DNA of 16,603 nucleotides from Planctomycetota bacterium. GTDB taxonomy: Bacteria > Planctomycetota > Phycisphaerae > WQYP01 > JAJZKY01. The number at the start of each line of letters is the position of its first letter. Positions within the stretch are counted from its first letter, which is position 1. The notes beneath the pieces are model-generated. The model had not been told where the DNA came from and made no database searches. It worked only from the letters and a program-made list of their open reading frames with translations. The stretch is taken from NCBI GenBank assembly GCA_021803885.1, contig JAJZKY010000018.1, forward strand, positions 1-16,603, written 5' to 3'. The position numbers and the translations under genes are program-made. Positions 1-7,819 of the stretch are shown here, piece by piece.

Positions 1-872
1 ACGCCGCAGGTAAGGTTTTTTAGCAGCAGCACGAAGATGCAGCCTACAAACCCGTGCTCCTCCGCAAATGCCGCAAAAATGAAATCCGTATAGGGAATCG
101 GCAGGAAATCCCCCTGCGTCTGGCTCCCTTTCGTCGCGCCCCGGCCAAATACCCCCCCGTCGCCCACCGCAATCTTCGACTGCAAAATCTGGTAGCCCGA
201 CCCCCGCGGGTCCGCCCCGGGATTCATGAAGCTCGTCAGCCGCGCCTTCTGGTACGGTTTCAGAATCTTCCCGCTCCGCCAGATTCCCGCCACCAGGCTC
301 GTGCTCACCAGCACCAGGATCAGCCCCTTTTTCCACCCGATCCCGCCCAGAAACAGACCCGCAAACAAAATCGGCGAATAGGTCAGTGCCGTCCCCATGT
401 CCGGCTGCTTCAGCACCAGCACCATCGGGAAGGCAATCAGCAGAATCGCCTTGAAAACATCCTTCCAGGTCATCTCCCGCCCGGAAAGCCCGGCGATATA
501 CCGCGCCATAGCCACAATCAGCACCAGCTTCACCCACTCGGAAGGCTGAAAATGGATCCCTCCTGGCAGCCGAATCCAACGCCGCGCGCCCATGATCCTC
601 TGGCCCGCTACCAGCACCGCCCCCAGCGACAGCACCGCCGCTCCATAAAACCAATGAATCGCGTCCACCAGCCAGTGGTAGTCCACCACCGCCATGAAAA
701 ACATCGCGCCCAGCCCGGCCAGAATCCACAACACCTGCATCTTGTCGAAGCCGACAAATTTCGTGTGCAGCGTGGCGCTGTAAATCTCCAGCACGCTGAT
801 GCCGCTCATCAGCAGCACCATGCCCAGCAGCGGCCAGTCAAAGTCGTGAAGTCTGCGAATACGGTGAATCAC
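1..872 (-). CDS. rodA: RodA peptidoglycan glycosyltransferase (SEDS family), C-terminus cut by window edge
   Basis: RodA polymerises lipid II glycan strands in the inner membrane and works with PBP2 in the elongasome. The 290 visible codons show a continuous run of hydrophobic helices typical of SEDS proteins. They also show the family motif KQPDMGTA (residues 155-162) and the segment PYTDFIFAAFAEEHGF (260-275), whose D263 aligns with the catalytic Asp of E. coli RodA (D262). The usual His before that TDF is Tyr here. The start is GTG at 872: an in-frame TAG lies only five codons upstream, and the next ATG falls inside the first helix. No convincing Shine-Dalgarno sequence precedes the GTG. 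The gene is last of the visible mreB-mreC-mreD-mrdA-rodA series, 124 bp after mrdA. Roughly 80 C-terminal residues are expected beyond the left edge. Third codon positions are strongly G-rich. Confidence 0.95.
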   Translation of the reverse strand, partial: MIHRIRRLHDFDWPLLGMVLLMSGISVLEIYSATLHTKFVGFDKMQVLWILAGLGAMFFMAVVDYHWLVDAIHWFYGAAVLSLGAVLVAGQRIMGARRWIRLPGGIHFQPSEWVKLVLIVAMARYIAGLSGREMTWKDVFKAILLIAFPMVLVLKQPDMGTALTYSPILFAGLFLGGIGWKKGLILVLVSTSLVAGIWRSGKILKPYQKARLTSFMNPGADPRGSGYQILQSKIAVGDGGVFGRGATKGSQTQGDFLPIPYTDFIFAAFAEEHGFVGCIFVLLLKNLTCG

Positions 873-996
873 TCGATCAGGGCTCTATTTCAAAAGAATA
901 CAGCGTGCTTCATCCACGCTGGCGCGCTCGCGAGGGATCGCAATCGCGCATGGTCTCGTCTTTGCAATACGTAGTCACGGCGAACCATCTCATTCG

Positions 997-3015
997 CTAC
1001 GGCTTCGGCAGTTTCGGAATCTTCAGCCAGAAATGCCCCGCATACAGCGCCGCCACGCTCGAATCCTTGGCAGCCTGCGGGTCCAGAGGACGCCCACCCA
1101 GCGATTTCGGATGCTCCGGATCCGACCATATCGCCCCAACATCCACCTTGCTCGTCTCGTTCGCGCCCTTCCCGGCATTGCTGCCCGGCTGGTTCGCCAG
1201 CAGGTTATGGTCCAGCCGCCGCTGCTTGCTCACATACGCGTCAATCACCTGCGCCGCAATATGCGCCACATCCGTTCCCCATCCGCCGTGCTGCCAGAAA
1301 ACCACCACCACGATGTCCGGATTCCGCCTCGGCGCCACCCCCACAAACCACGCATTCGGGCGCTGGGCCATCACGTCGGAAACGCTGTTCGATCCAAAAT
1401 CATGGCTGATCACCTGCGCCGTGCCCGTTTTGCCCGCAAAATCAATGCCCTGCAGCTTCGACGTGTAGGCTGTTCCACCCGGCTCCTGCGTCACCGCAGC
1501 CATCGCATCCGTCACTGTCTCCCAGGTCTGCCTCGAGAAATGAACCACCTTGTTCCCCGAACCCGGATACTCCATGCGCATGTATCTCCGATACTCCGGT
1601 GTCAGCTCGCTCGAAAACACAATATGCGGCCTCTTCAGTACACCCCCGGAAGCAATCCCTCCGATCGCCCGCGCCAGCTGAATCGGCGTCACCGCAACCG
1701 CTCCCTGCCCAATGCCAACCGAAATCGTCTCGCCCGGATACCACTTCTGGTGGAACGTCTTCATCTTCCACGCGGTCGAAGGCATTGTGCCCGCGACCTC
1801 ACCCGGCAAGTCCACGCCCGTCCTTTCGCCGATCCCAAACTTGTGCGCCCAGTTCGCAATCGTGTCGATGCCCAGCTTCTGCGCCAGCGTATAGAAGTAC
1901 GTGTCGCATGACTCCTGGATGGCGCTGGAGATATTCATCTCTCCATGGGCGCGGTCGCAGCCAAACCAGTGCCCGTAAAAGTACGCGCCGCCCTTGCAGT
2001 CGACCTTCAGATTCTGCGCAACTCCGGTCTGAAGGCCGGCCACGGCCACAATCAGCTTGAAGGTCGAACCCGGAGCCGACGTCGCCTGGATCGCCTTGTC
2101 CATCAGCGGGTGGGCCGGATTCGTCACCAGCGAAGTCCATTCCTTGCTGCTGATGCGCACGGCAAAGTCATTCGGATTGAACGTCGGCCGGCTCACCAAC
2201 GCCAGAATCCCGCCCGTATGCGGATCCAGCGCGATCACCGCACCGTCGCGATTTCCCATCGCATTCTCCGCCGCCCGCTGAATATCCAGGTCAATCGTCA
2301 GCCGTAGGTTCTTTCCCGGCTTGGCCGGAACCGTCCCCAGCACTCCCATTTCCTGCCCGCGGCTGTTCACCAGGATCTCCCGCGCGCCGTCCACCCCGCG
2401 CAGAATCGGATCGTACGATTCCTCCACCCCCGACTCGCCCACCACGTCGCCGGGCTGGTAATAGGCAAAACGAGGGTTATTCAGCATGCTCTCGCTCACC
2501 TGTCCCACGTAACCAATCGCCGCCGACAGAAATCCGTTCTTCGGATACAGCCGCCGCCATTCCCGGATCGTCTCCAGCTCCGGCAGTTCATCGCTGTGTG
2601 CCGCAATGAACTGCTGCTCATTCGGCGTAATGTCCTGCTTCAGCGGAATCGGCTCATACGACGGCGTCCAGCGGTAGTGGCGGATGATCTCCTTGATCTG
2701 CCCCACCGTCATGTTCAGCCCCTGCGCGATCAATGGCAGGTCGGGATTCAGGTCGCTCTTCTGGTCGCGCGCCAGGTAGCACGAAACCGACTGGTAGTTC
2801 GTCACAATCAGCCGACCGTCACGGTCGAAAATCTCCCCGCGCGGTGCCAGAATCGGCACCTTCCGGATGCGGTTCGCCTCTGCCAGCGCATGATAGTTCT
2901 GCGCGCCCACTATCTGCAGCCGCCACAAACCGAAGGTCAGCGCCAACAGAATCGCCACGATCACAAACTGCGAAACCGTCAGTCTTCTGGTCGGGATTTT
3001 GTCATCCTTCAGCAC
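997..3015 (-). CDS. mrdA: Penicillin-binding protein 2 (class B transpeptidase of the elongasome)
   Basis: PBP2 cross-links peptidoglycan during side-wall elongation and activates RodA. The 672-residue product has a short cytoplasmic N-terminus, one membrane anchor (about 15-33), and a pedestal/dimerisation region that starts with the conserved LAPRGEIFDRDGRLI (56-70). The transpeptidase domain carries all three active-site motifs: STFK (317-320, Ser317 nucleophile), SCD (369-371, the S-x-D form usual for PBP2) and KTG (529-531). The last 70 residues form a polar tail beyond the domain. The start is GTG at 3015: an in-frame TGA lies nine codons upstream, no ATG intervenes, and a GGGAAG ribosome-binding site stands 9 bases away. 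The gene follows mreD by 37 bp and precedes rodA, the standard PBP2-RodA pairing. Length fits the family (about 600-680). Confidence 0.96.
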   Translation of the reverse strand: MLKDDKIPTRRLTVSQFVIVAILLALTFGLWRLQIVGAQNYHALAEANRIRKVPILAPRGEIFDRDGRLIVTNYQSVSCYLARDQKSDLNPDLPLIAQGLNMTVGQIKEIIRHYRWTPSYEPIPLKQDITPNEQQFIAAHSDELPELETIREWRRLYPKNGFLSAAIGYVGQVSESMLNNPRFAYYQPGDVVGESGVEESYDPILRGVDGAREILVNSRGQEMGVLGTVPAKPGKNLRLTIDLDIQRAAENAMGNRDGAVIALDPHTGGILALVSRPTFNPNDFAVRISSKEWTSLVTNPAHPLMDKAIQATSAPGSTFKLIVAVAGLQTGVAQNLKVDCKGGAYFYGHWFGCDRAHGEMNISSAIQESCDTYFYTLAQKLGIDTIANWAHKFGIGERTGVDLPGEVAGTMPSTAWKMKTFHQKWYPGETISVGIGQGAVAVTPIQLARAIGGIASGGVLKRPHIVFSSELTPEYRRYMRMEYPGSGNKVVHFSRQTWETVTDAMAAVTQEPGGTAYTSKLQGIDFAGKTGTAQVISHDFGSNSVSDVMAQRPNAWFVGVAPRRNPDIVVVVFWQHGGWGTDVAHIAAQVIDAYVSKQRRLDHNLLANQPGSNAGKGANETSKVDVGAIWSDPEHPKSLGGRPLDPQAAKDSSVAALYAGHFWLKIPKLPKP

Positions 3016-3052
3016 AGCCTTATGCTTCCCGCGTTTCGTTCAGAGTAAACCT

Positions 3053-3571
3053 TTAGTCGCGCCGCCGAGCTTTATCCAGCAGTGCAAACAGCATCAGCCC
3101 CAGCACGGCATTCGCCGCGGCCCGTATTCCCTCATGCACCCACAGCCACGCATACGGCTGCTCGATCATACGGTGCTCCAGCACCCACACAATCGCGCTC
3201 TGCAGCAGCGTGAAGAACGGTATCAGCAGCAGACGCGTAAAGAAACTCTCCGTATCGACCCGAATCCCCATCGACGCGGCCAGATACCCCACCACCGACT
3301 TCCCGATCCCGAACACGCCCAGCGGATGCTGCGTCACCGCATCCTGCAGAATCCCGATCCCGGCCCCGAAAATCGTCCCCCCAACTGGATGACGCCACGT
3401 AATCCCAAAATAGATCGTCACCAGCAGCGGTAGATCGATATAGTCAAACCGCGGAAAATGCAGCGAAATCAGCGACTGCAGCGCCAGCGCGGCGAACGGC
3501 ACTACCACCATCAGCCATACCGGGTAGCTCGGTATGTCAACCTCGCGCCGGGTCGAAGCCATCAGGGCCAT
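3053..3571 (-). CDS. mreD: Rod shape-determining membrane protein MreD
   Basis: MreD is a small inner-membrane component that joins MreC to the MreB/RodA/PBP2 machine; its biochemical role is not settled. With the chosen start it has 172 residues and five or six hydrophobic helices. The family signature appears as GIGILQDAVTQHPLGVFGIG (71-90), with the Q-D and P-L-G residues typical of MreD. An upstream ATG at 3658 would add 29 arginine-rich residues and overlap mreC by 86 bp. I reject it because the ATG at 3571 lies one base after the mreC stop (TGA-G-ATG) and has an excellent GGGGAGGA ribosome-binding site seven bases upstream, inside the last mreC codons. That arrangement implies translational coupling. 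A further in-frame ATG at 3562 is possible. Confidence 0.92.
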   Translation of the reverse strand: MALMASTRREVDIPSYPVWLMVVVPFAALALQSLISLHFPRFDYIDLPLLVTIYFGITWRHPVGGTIFGAGIGILQDAVTQHPLGVFGIGKSVVGYLAASMGIRVDTESFFTRLLLIPFFTLLQSAIVWVLEHRMIEQPYAWLWVHEGIRAAANAVLGLMLFALLDKARRRD

Positions 3572-3572
3572 C

Positions 3573-4937
3573 TCACTGTCCTCCCCGTGGCGTCGCCGCC
3601 GGATGTTTCCGCCGGACCGCCGCTTGCCGCGCCGTCCGCAATCCCAGCTTCGTTCCACCCGTCTTCGCGTTGCCCGCGCTCTTTACGGCACCGGACTTTC
3701 CAGCCGTGGCGGCAGCCCCGCCCGGTCCTGTCGCCGCCGTCTGCCCCTGCGCATTTGCCGTAGCCGTGCCCGCGTTGTTTGCCGCAGGCTTCGGCGCCGG
3801 CATATTCTCCGTTCCCTCCCGGATCGGCCCATTCAGCGCGCCCGGCGTCATGTCGGTCGCGGGCGGTGTCGCCCCCGGCGTGAACTGGTCCGGATGGTCC
3901 GGCTGCGGCGGGTTCAGCGGCAACAGCGGCGAAGTCACCGTGAAGCCCTTCACTGTCGACGTAAACAACTCCTCCGGCGGGGCTTCCGGATCGATCTTGC
4001 TCGGCAGTTGCTCGGCCAGAATATCGGCTGCCCTCTGCTGTTCCTGGTCCAGTTCGCTCTGGGCAATATCCTGGTTCTCCGTGGCTGGCATCTGGCTGCC
4101 CGTGCTGGTAATCACCAGCACTTCTTCCACCGCTTCCAGGTTCACCGCCGGATGAATCAGTACGTTCACCAGCGGCGGATGATCGGGATCCGCCGCCACC
4201 CGCTCCACCGTTCCTACCGGAAGCCCGCGCGGAAATATCTGGTCGCCCCCGCTCGTGACAACCACCTGCCCAGGCTGGATGCGGGCGTCCGGAAGCATGC
4301 CGACAATCTCCGGCTGGCCGTAGGCGTTACCACGCAGCACACCCTGCAGCCTCGCATTCTGCAGCAGCACGCCCGCCCCGCTCGTCTCGTCAGAAATCTC
4401 CAGCAGCAGGCTCGTGTGCGGATACACCTCCCGCAGCCGGCCCACAATCCCCTGCGGCGTAATCACGGCGTCGTCCTGCTTCAACCCATCCGCCGAGCCC
4501 TTGTTCAGAACCAGCAGATGCGACTGGTCTGACTCCGATGCTCCAATCACCTGCGCCGCTACCGTCTTGTAAATGTATTGCTGCTGAAAGCCCAACAATG
4601 CCTGCAGCCGCTGCACCTGCCGTGCATCCTCGGCCAGGCCTGCCTGCTCCAGCCGCAGGCGGTCCACTTCCATCAGCAGTTCCCGATTCCTGCGTTTCGT
4701 GCCGACCAGGTTAATGTAGTTATTCCATAACCCGCTTACTTCAGAGCCAATGAAATGTACCGCCCGCTCCGGTGGAGTCACCACCGCGAGCGCCCAGTAC
4801 TGGATCAGCCGCACACCCGGCGCGTTGCCCGCCTGCGGCGATGGCCGTCGTACCTGCACGGCCAACCCGATGACTTGCACAAGGAGTACGGCGAGCAGTA
4901 CCAGTGGATTCTTATAGCGGCTCAGAAACGATTCCAT
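3573..4937 (-). CDS. mreC: Rod shape-determining protein MreC with long disordered C-terminal tail
   Basis: MreC is a bitopic periplasmic scaffold that binds PBP2 and activates the elongasome. Visible parts are a membrane anchor (about 11-29), a coiled-coil region (about 80-117), and the twin beta-barrel domain ending near residue 277. Within that domain are VIGASESDQSHLLVLNKGS (130-148), the ITPQGIVGRL segment (159-168), and the typical VVTSGGDQIFPRGLPVGTV (226-244). After the core comes an unusually long tail of about 175 residues, rich in Pro, Ala, Gly and Thr, with a basic end. This makes the protein 454 residues against about 280-370 in well-studied species. The ATG at 4937 gives the normal N-terminus, but no Shine-Dalgarno sequence lies directly before it; an inverted repeat in the mreB-mreC gap is listed separately. 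The stop is one base from the mreD start. Confidence 0.95.
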   Translation of the reverse strand: MESFLSRYKNPLVLLAVLLVQVIGLAVQVRRPSPQAGNAPGVRLIQYWALAVVTPPERAVHFIGSEVSGLWNNYINLVGTKRRNRELLMEVDRLRLEQAGLAEDARQVQRLQALLGFQQQYIYKTVAAQVIGASESDQSHLLVLNKGSADGLKQDDAVITPQGIVGRLREVYPHTSLLLEISDETSGAGVLLQNARLQGVLRGNAYGQPEIVGMLPDARIQPGQVVVTSGGDQIFPRGLPVGTVERVAADPDHPPLVNVLIHPAVNLEAVEEVLVITSTGSQMPATENQDIAQSELDQEQQRAADILAEQLPSKIDPEAPPEELFTSTVKGFTVTSPLLPLNPPQPDHPDQFTPGATPPATDMTPGALNGPIREGTENMPAPKPAANNAGTATANAQGQTAATGPGGAAATAGKSGAVKSAGNAKTGGTKLGLRTARQAAVRRKHPAATPRGGQ

Positions 4938-4952
4938 GGCACCGTATCGACA

Positions 4953-4973
4953 GGAGGAGCCTCACGCTCCTCC
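4953..4973 (-). promoter_or_regulatory. Intercistronic hairpin between mreB and mreC that pairs an SD-like sequence
   Basis: In the transcribed (minus) sense, GGAGGAGC and GCTCCTCC form a perfect 8-bp stem with a five-base loop (GTGAG). It begins three bases after the mreB TAA. No T tract follows, so it is not a classical terminator. The left arm is a near-perfect ribosome-binding sequence but ends 28 bases before the mreC ATG. It could stabilise the mreB 3' end, act as a processing site, or regulate mreC translation. The structure is certain by base pairing; the function is inferred. Confidence 0.55.
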
Positions 4974-4976
4974 CGC

Positions 4977-6041
4977 TTAGTCGATCTTGATCTTCCGCAG
5001 CAGGCGGAAGTCGCTGAGCATCTTGCCGGTACCCAGCACCACGCTGGCCAGCGGATCGTCAGCAATCGAAACCGGCAGGCCGGTCTCTTCGCGAATGCGC
5101 TTATCCAGATTCTTGATCAGCGCTCCGCCGCCTGTCAGCACAATTCCGCGGTCGCTGATGTCGGCGCTCAGCTCCGGCGGCGTGCGCTCCAGCGCCACGC
5201 GAATCGCATTCATGATCGTCGAAATGCACTCGCCCAGCGCCTCGCGAATCTCGCTGTCATCAATGGTAATCGTCTTCGGGACGCCCTCGATCAGGTTGCG
5301 CCCCTTGATCTCCATCGTCAGCGGCTTGTCCAGCGGATAAGCGGAACCAATCTCCATCTTGATCTGCTCGGCCGTGCGCTCGCCAATCAGCAGATTGTAC
5401 TTCCGCTTCAGGTAATTCATGATGCCTTCGTCTATCTGGTTCCCGGCCATCCGAACCGACCGCGAATACACTATGCCCGAAAGCGAAATTACGGCGATAT
5501 CCGTCGTGCCGCCGCCAATATCCACCACCATGTTGCCGCTCGGCTCGGTGATCGGCAATCCCGCGCCAATCGCCGCTACCATCGCCTGCTCCACCAGGAA
5601 CACCTCGCTGGCTTTGGCCCGGTACGCCGAGTCTTCCACCGCGCGCTTTTCCACCTGCGTGATCTCTGACGGCACCCCGATCACGATCCGCGGGTGTACC
5701 ATCATCTTCCGGTTGTGCGCCTTTTGAATGAAGTAGTTCAGCATCTTTTCGGTGACTTTGAAGTCCGCGATGACGCCATCCTTCATCGGCTTGATCGCCA
5801 CGATGTTGCCCGGCGTGCGGCCCAGCATCTCCTTGGCGTCCTTGCCCACGGCTTCTACTTCGCCGGTGTTCTTGTTGAGCGCGACAATCGAGGGCTCGTT
5901 CACCACGATCCCCTTGTTTGCCGCAAAGACAAGTGTGTTGGCAGTGCCCAGATCGATGGCAAGGTCACTGGAAAAAACGCTGAACAGCGAACGCAGACTA
6001 TGCGAACGGGAAGATCGGGATGAAAAACCGTTTTGAGACAT
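4977..6041 (-). CDS. mreB: Actin-like cell-shape protein MreB
   Basis: MreB forms membrane-bound antiparallel filaments that orient the elongasome and so set rod shape. The 354-residue protein has all actin-fold nucleotide motifs: phosphate-1 DLGTANTLVF (30-39), phosphate-2 DIGGGTTDIAV, and the adenosine loop VLTGGGALI near the C-terminus. VPSEITQVEKRAVEDSA is also typical. The N-terminus (MSQNGFSSRSSRSHSLRSLFS) is some 15-20 residues longer than in many MreB proteins and rich in Ser/Arg; it may hold the amphipathic membrane-binding segment. The ATG at 6041 is the only ATG before the core. It lacks a Shine-Dalgarno sequence; the preceding bases are in fact pyrimidine-rich. The gene heads the operon, with a candidate promoter 30-55 bp upstream. 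Confidence 0.97.
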   Translation of the reverse strand: MSQNGFSSRSSRSHSLRSLFSVFSSDLAIDLGTANTLVFAANKGIVVNEPSIVALNKNTGEVEAVGKDAKEMLGRTPGNIVAIKPMKDGVIADFKVTEKMLNYFIQKAHNRKMMVHPRIVIGVPSEITQVEKRAVEDSAYRAKASEVFLVEQAMVAAIGAGLPITEPSGNMVVDIGGGTTDIAVISLSGIVYSRSVRMAGNQIDEGIMNYLKRKYNLLIGERTAEQIKMEIGSAYPLDKPLTMEIKGRNLIEGVPKTITIDDSEIREALGECISTIMNAIRVALERTPPELSADISDRGIVLTGGGALIKNLDKRIREETGLPVSIADDPLASVVLGTGKMLSDFRLLRKIKID

Positions 6042-6070
6042 GGAGGGATTAGAACCGAGGTCTAAGTGGT

Positions 6071-6097
6071 ATTGTACGGCCAGTCTAAGGCTGGCAA
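6071..6097 (-). promoter_or_regulatory. Candidate sigma-70-type promoter of the mre operon
   Basis: On the minus strand, TTGCCA (6097-6092) and TACAAT (6076-6071) resemble -35 and -10 boxes, with a 15-base spacer, shorter than ideal. A transcript would start near 6064 and give a leader of about 20 bases before mreB. A small inverted repeat, GCCAG-N7-CTGGC (6079-6095), overlaps the spacer and -35 box and could be an operator or chance. Another -35-like TTGACA occurs further upstream on this strand at about 6146-6151 but has no partner at proper spacing. Confidence 0.3.
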
Positions 6098-6226
6098 GAG
6101 GGGCGGCGCACGGAATTTATGCACTTCCCTCCGCACGTTCCTTTCCTGTCAATCCTTTCGCCCGGTGCTGGCTGCACGCACGCCAATCCGCTATGCTAAA
6201 TGGTTTCCCAGCAAGGAGCTTTCATC

Positions 6227-7720
6227 GTGGCAAGCAAGATATATAACAACCTCATCGATGGCCAGTGGGTACCGGCTCGCAGCGGCAAAACCTTTCAAAA
6301 CGTCAATCCCGCCAACCATGACGACGTCGTCGGCGAATTCGCCCTCTCCTCGGCCGAAGATGTAAACGACGCCGTACGCGCCGCGGAAAAGGCCTTCGCC
6401 GCCTGGCGTCTCACCCCCGCGCCCAAGCGTGCGGAAATCCTCTACCGCACCGGCGAAATCCTCACCCGCCGCAAAGAGGAATTCGCCCGCGCCATGACCC
6501 GTGAAATGGGCAAAGTCCTCAGCGAAACCCGCGGCGACGTCCAGGAAGCCATCGACACCGCCTTCTACATGGCCGGCGAAGGCCGCCGCCTCTTCGGCCA
6601 GACCACCCCGTCCGAGCTGCGCAATAAGTTCGCCATGTCTGTCCGCATGCCCATCGGCGTCGCCGGCATGATCTGCCCCTGGAACTTCCCCATGGCCATC
6701 CCCTCGTGGAAGCTCTTCCCCGCTCTCGTCTGCGGCAACACCTGCGTCATCAAGCCCGCCGAAGACACCCCACTCTCCACCATCCACCTCGTGGAAACCC
6801 TTATCGAAGCGGGCCTGCCCGCCGGCGTCGTCAACATCGTCACCGGCTTCGGCCCCGAGGCCGGCGCGCCCATCGTAGAACACCGCGGTGTGCGCATTGT
6901 TTCCTTCACCGGCTCCAGTGAAGTGGGGCGCATCGTCGGCCAGGCCGCGGCCGGACACTTCAAGCCCTGCTCGCTCGAAATGGGTGGCAAAAACGCCATG
7001 ATCGTCCTCGCCGACGCCAACCTCGACCTCGCCCTCGACGGCGCTCTCTGGGGCGCGTTCGGAACCACAGGCCAGCGCTGCACCGCCACCAGCCGCATCA
7101 TCGTCGAGCAATCCGTTGCCGAGGAGTTCACCTCAAAGCTCGTCGCACGCGCCAGGGCTCTCCGCGTCGGGGACGGCCTCGATGAATCCATCCAGATGGG
7201 GCCGCAGATCAACGAGCAGCAGATCGCCACCTCGGAGAAATACTGCAAAATCGCCCTCGACGAGGGCGCCAGCATCCTCTGCGGCGGCCATCGCCTCACC
7301 GGCGGAGCCTACGACAAGGGCACCTTCTTCGCCCCCACTGTCGTGGCCGGTGTCAAACCCCACATGCGCATCGCCCAGGAAGAGGTCTTCGGCCCGGTCG
7401 TCAGCATCCTCACCTGCTCCGGCTACGACGAGGCCATTGAAATCGCCAATGGCATCTCCTACGGCCTCTCCACCGCGCTCTACTCCCGCAACGTCAACCA
7501 TGCTTTCCACGCCATGCGCGATCTGGAAGCCGGTATCACCTACATCAACGCGCCCACCATCGGCGCTGAGGTCCATCTGCCCTTCGGCGGCGTCAAGCAG
7601 ACAGGCAACGGCCACCGCGAAGGCGGCACCGGAGCGCTCGACTTCTACACCACATGGAAAGCCTGCTACGTCGACTTCTCTGACACGCTGCAGCGCGCTC
7701 AGATCGACAACGCCGAATAA
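6227..7720 (+). CDS. NAD(P)-dependent aldehyde dehydrogenase (ALDH superfamily)
   Basis: The enzyme oxidises an aldehyde to the carboxylate with NAD(P); the substrate cannot be told from sequence. Using the GTG start, the 497-residue protein has the full catalytic set: Asn153 in PWNFP, the cofactor-binding Lys176 (VIKPAED), the FTGSSEVG turn, general base Glu251 (LEMGGK) and nucleophile Cys285 ([10 protein letters not shown]). It also has the EEVFGPV motif. The ending [20 protein letters not shown] recalls ALDH7-like and semialdehyde dehydrogenases, so a semialdehyde substrate is plausible but unproven. An ATG at 6200 is in frame, but GTG at 6227 has a clear AAGGAG eight bases upstream and gives the normal N-terminus; a TATGCT -10-like box at 6192-6197 also favours it. 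The gene stands alone, divergent from the mre operon and convergent with the acyltransferase. Confidence 0.93.
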   Translation: MASKIYNNLIDGQWVPARSGKTFQNVNPANHDDVVGEFALSSAEDVNDAVRAAEKAFAAWRLTPAPKRAEILYRTGEILTRRKEEFARAMTREMGKVLSETRGDVQEAIDTAFYMAGEGRRLFGQTTPSELRNKFAMSVRMPIGVAGMICPWNFPMAIPSWKLFPALVCGNTCVIKPAEDTPLSTIHLVETLIEAGLPAGVVNIVTGFGPEAGAPIVEHRGVRIVSFTGSSEVGRIVGQAAAGHFKPCSLEMGGKNAMIVLADANLDLALDGALWGAFGTTGQRCTATSRIIVEQSVAEEFTSKLVARARALRVGDGLDESIQMGPQINEQQIATSEKYCKIALDEGASILCGGHRLTGGAYDKGTFFAPTVVAGVKPHMRIAQEEVFGPVVSILTCSGYDEAIEIANGISYGLSTALYSRNVNHAFHAMRDLEAGITYINAPTIGAEVHLPFGGVKQTGNGHREGGTGALDFYTTWKACYVDFSDTLQRAQIDNAE

Positions 7721-7739
7721 TCGACCCTTCCCAGAGCAA

Positions 7740-7761
7740 AGGCCCGCTTCTCGCCGGGCCT
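7740..7761. terminator. GC-rich hairpin after the aldehyde dehydrogenase, possible bidirectional terminator
   Basis: AGGCCCG (7740-7746) pairs with CGGGCCT (7755-7761) around an eight-base loop, 20 bases after the dehydrogenase stop. Read on the minus strand the stem is followed by TT from the adjacent A residues. On the plus strand no T run follows. It lies between convergent genes, so a role in ending one or both transcripts is likely, though the weak T tract lowers certainty. Confidence 0.45.
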
Positions 7762-7766
7762 GGGGC

Positions 7767-7811
7767 GTGTCATCCAATTCCCGGCAGGCGGCGTTGCGAA
7801 TTGGATGACAC
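7767..7811. repeat. Perfect 14-bp inverted repeat between convergent genes
   Basis: GTGTCATCCAATTC (7767-7780) is the exact reverse complement of GAATTGGATGACAC (7798-7811), separated by a 17-base GC-rich loop. It sits six bases after the preceding hairpin and ends eight bases before the acyltransferase stop codon. Neither strand has a T run after it, so it is not a standard intrinsic terminator. It could be a REP/MITE-like interspersed palindrome, a transcript 3'-end stabiliser or a protein-binding dyad. Only one copy is in this window. Confidence 0.7.
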
Positions 7812-7819
7812 ACCCTTGT

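Noticed and set aside
54..974. 306-codon plus-strand frame opposite rodA
   Set aside because: It lies antisense to clear SEDS coding sequence, and its product is Arg/His/Pro/Gln-rich low-complexity protein, typical of a shadow frame in GC-rich DNA.
3572..3658. Upstream extension of mreD to an ATG at 3658
   Set aside because: It would overlap mreC by 86 bp and add an Arg/Gly-rich stretch unlike MreD; the ATG at 3571 has a strong ribosome-binding site and sits one base after the mreC stop.
6200..6226. ATG at 6200 as the aldehyde dehydrogenase start
   Set aside because: The GTG at 6227 has an AAGGAG at ideal spacing and yields the usual N-terminus; the ATG has none.
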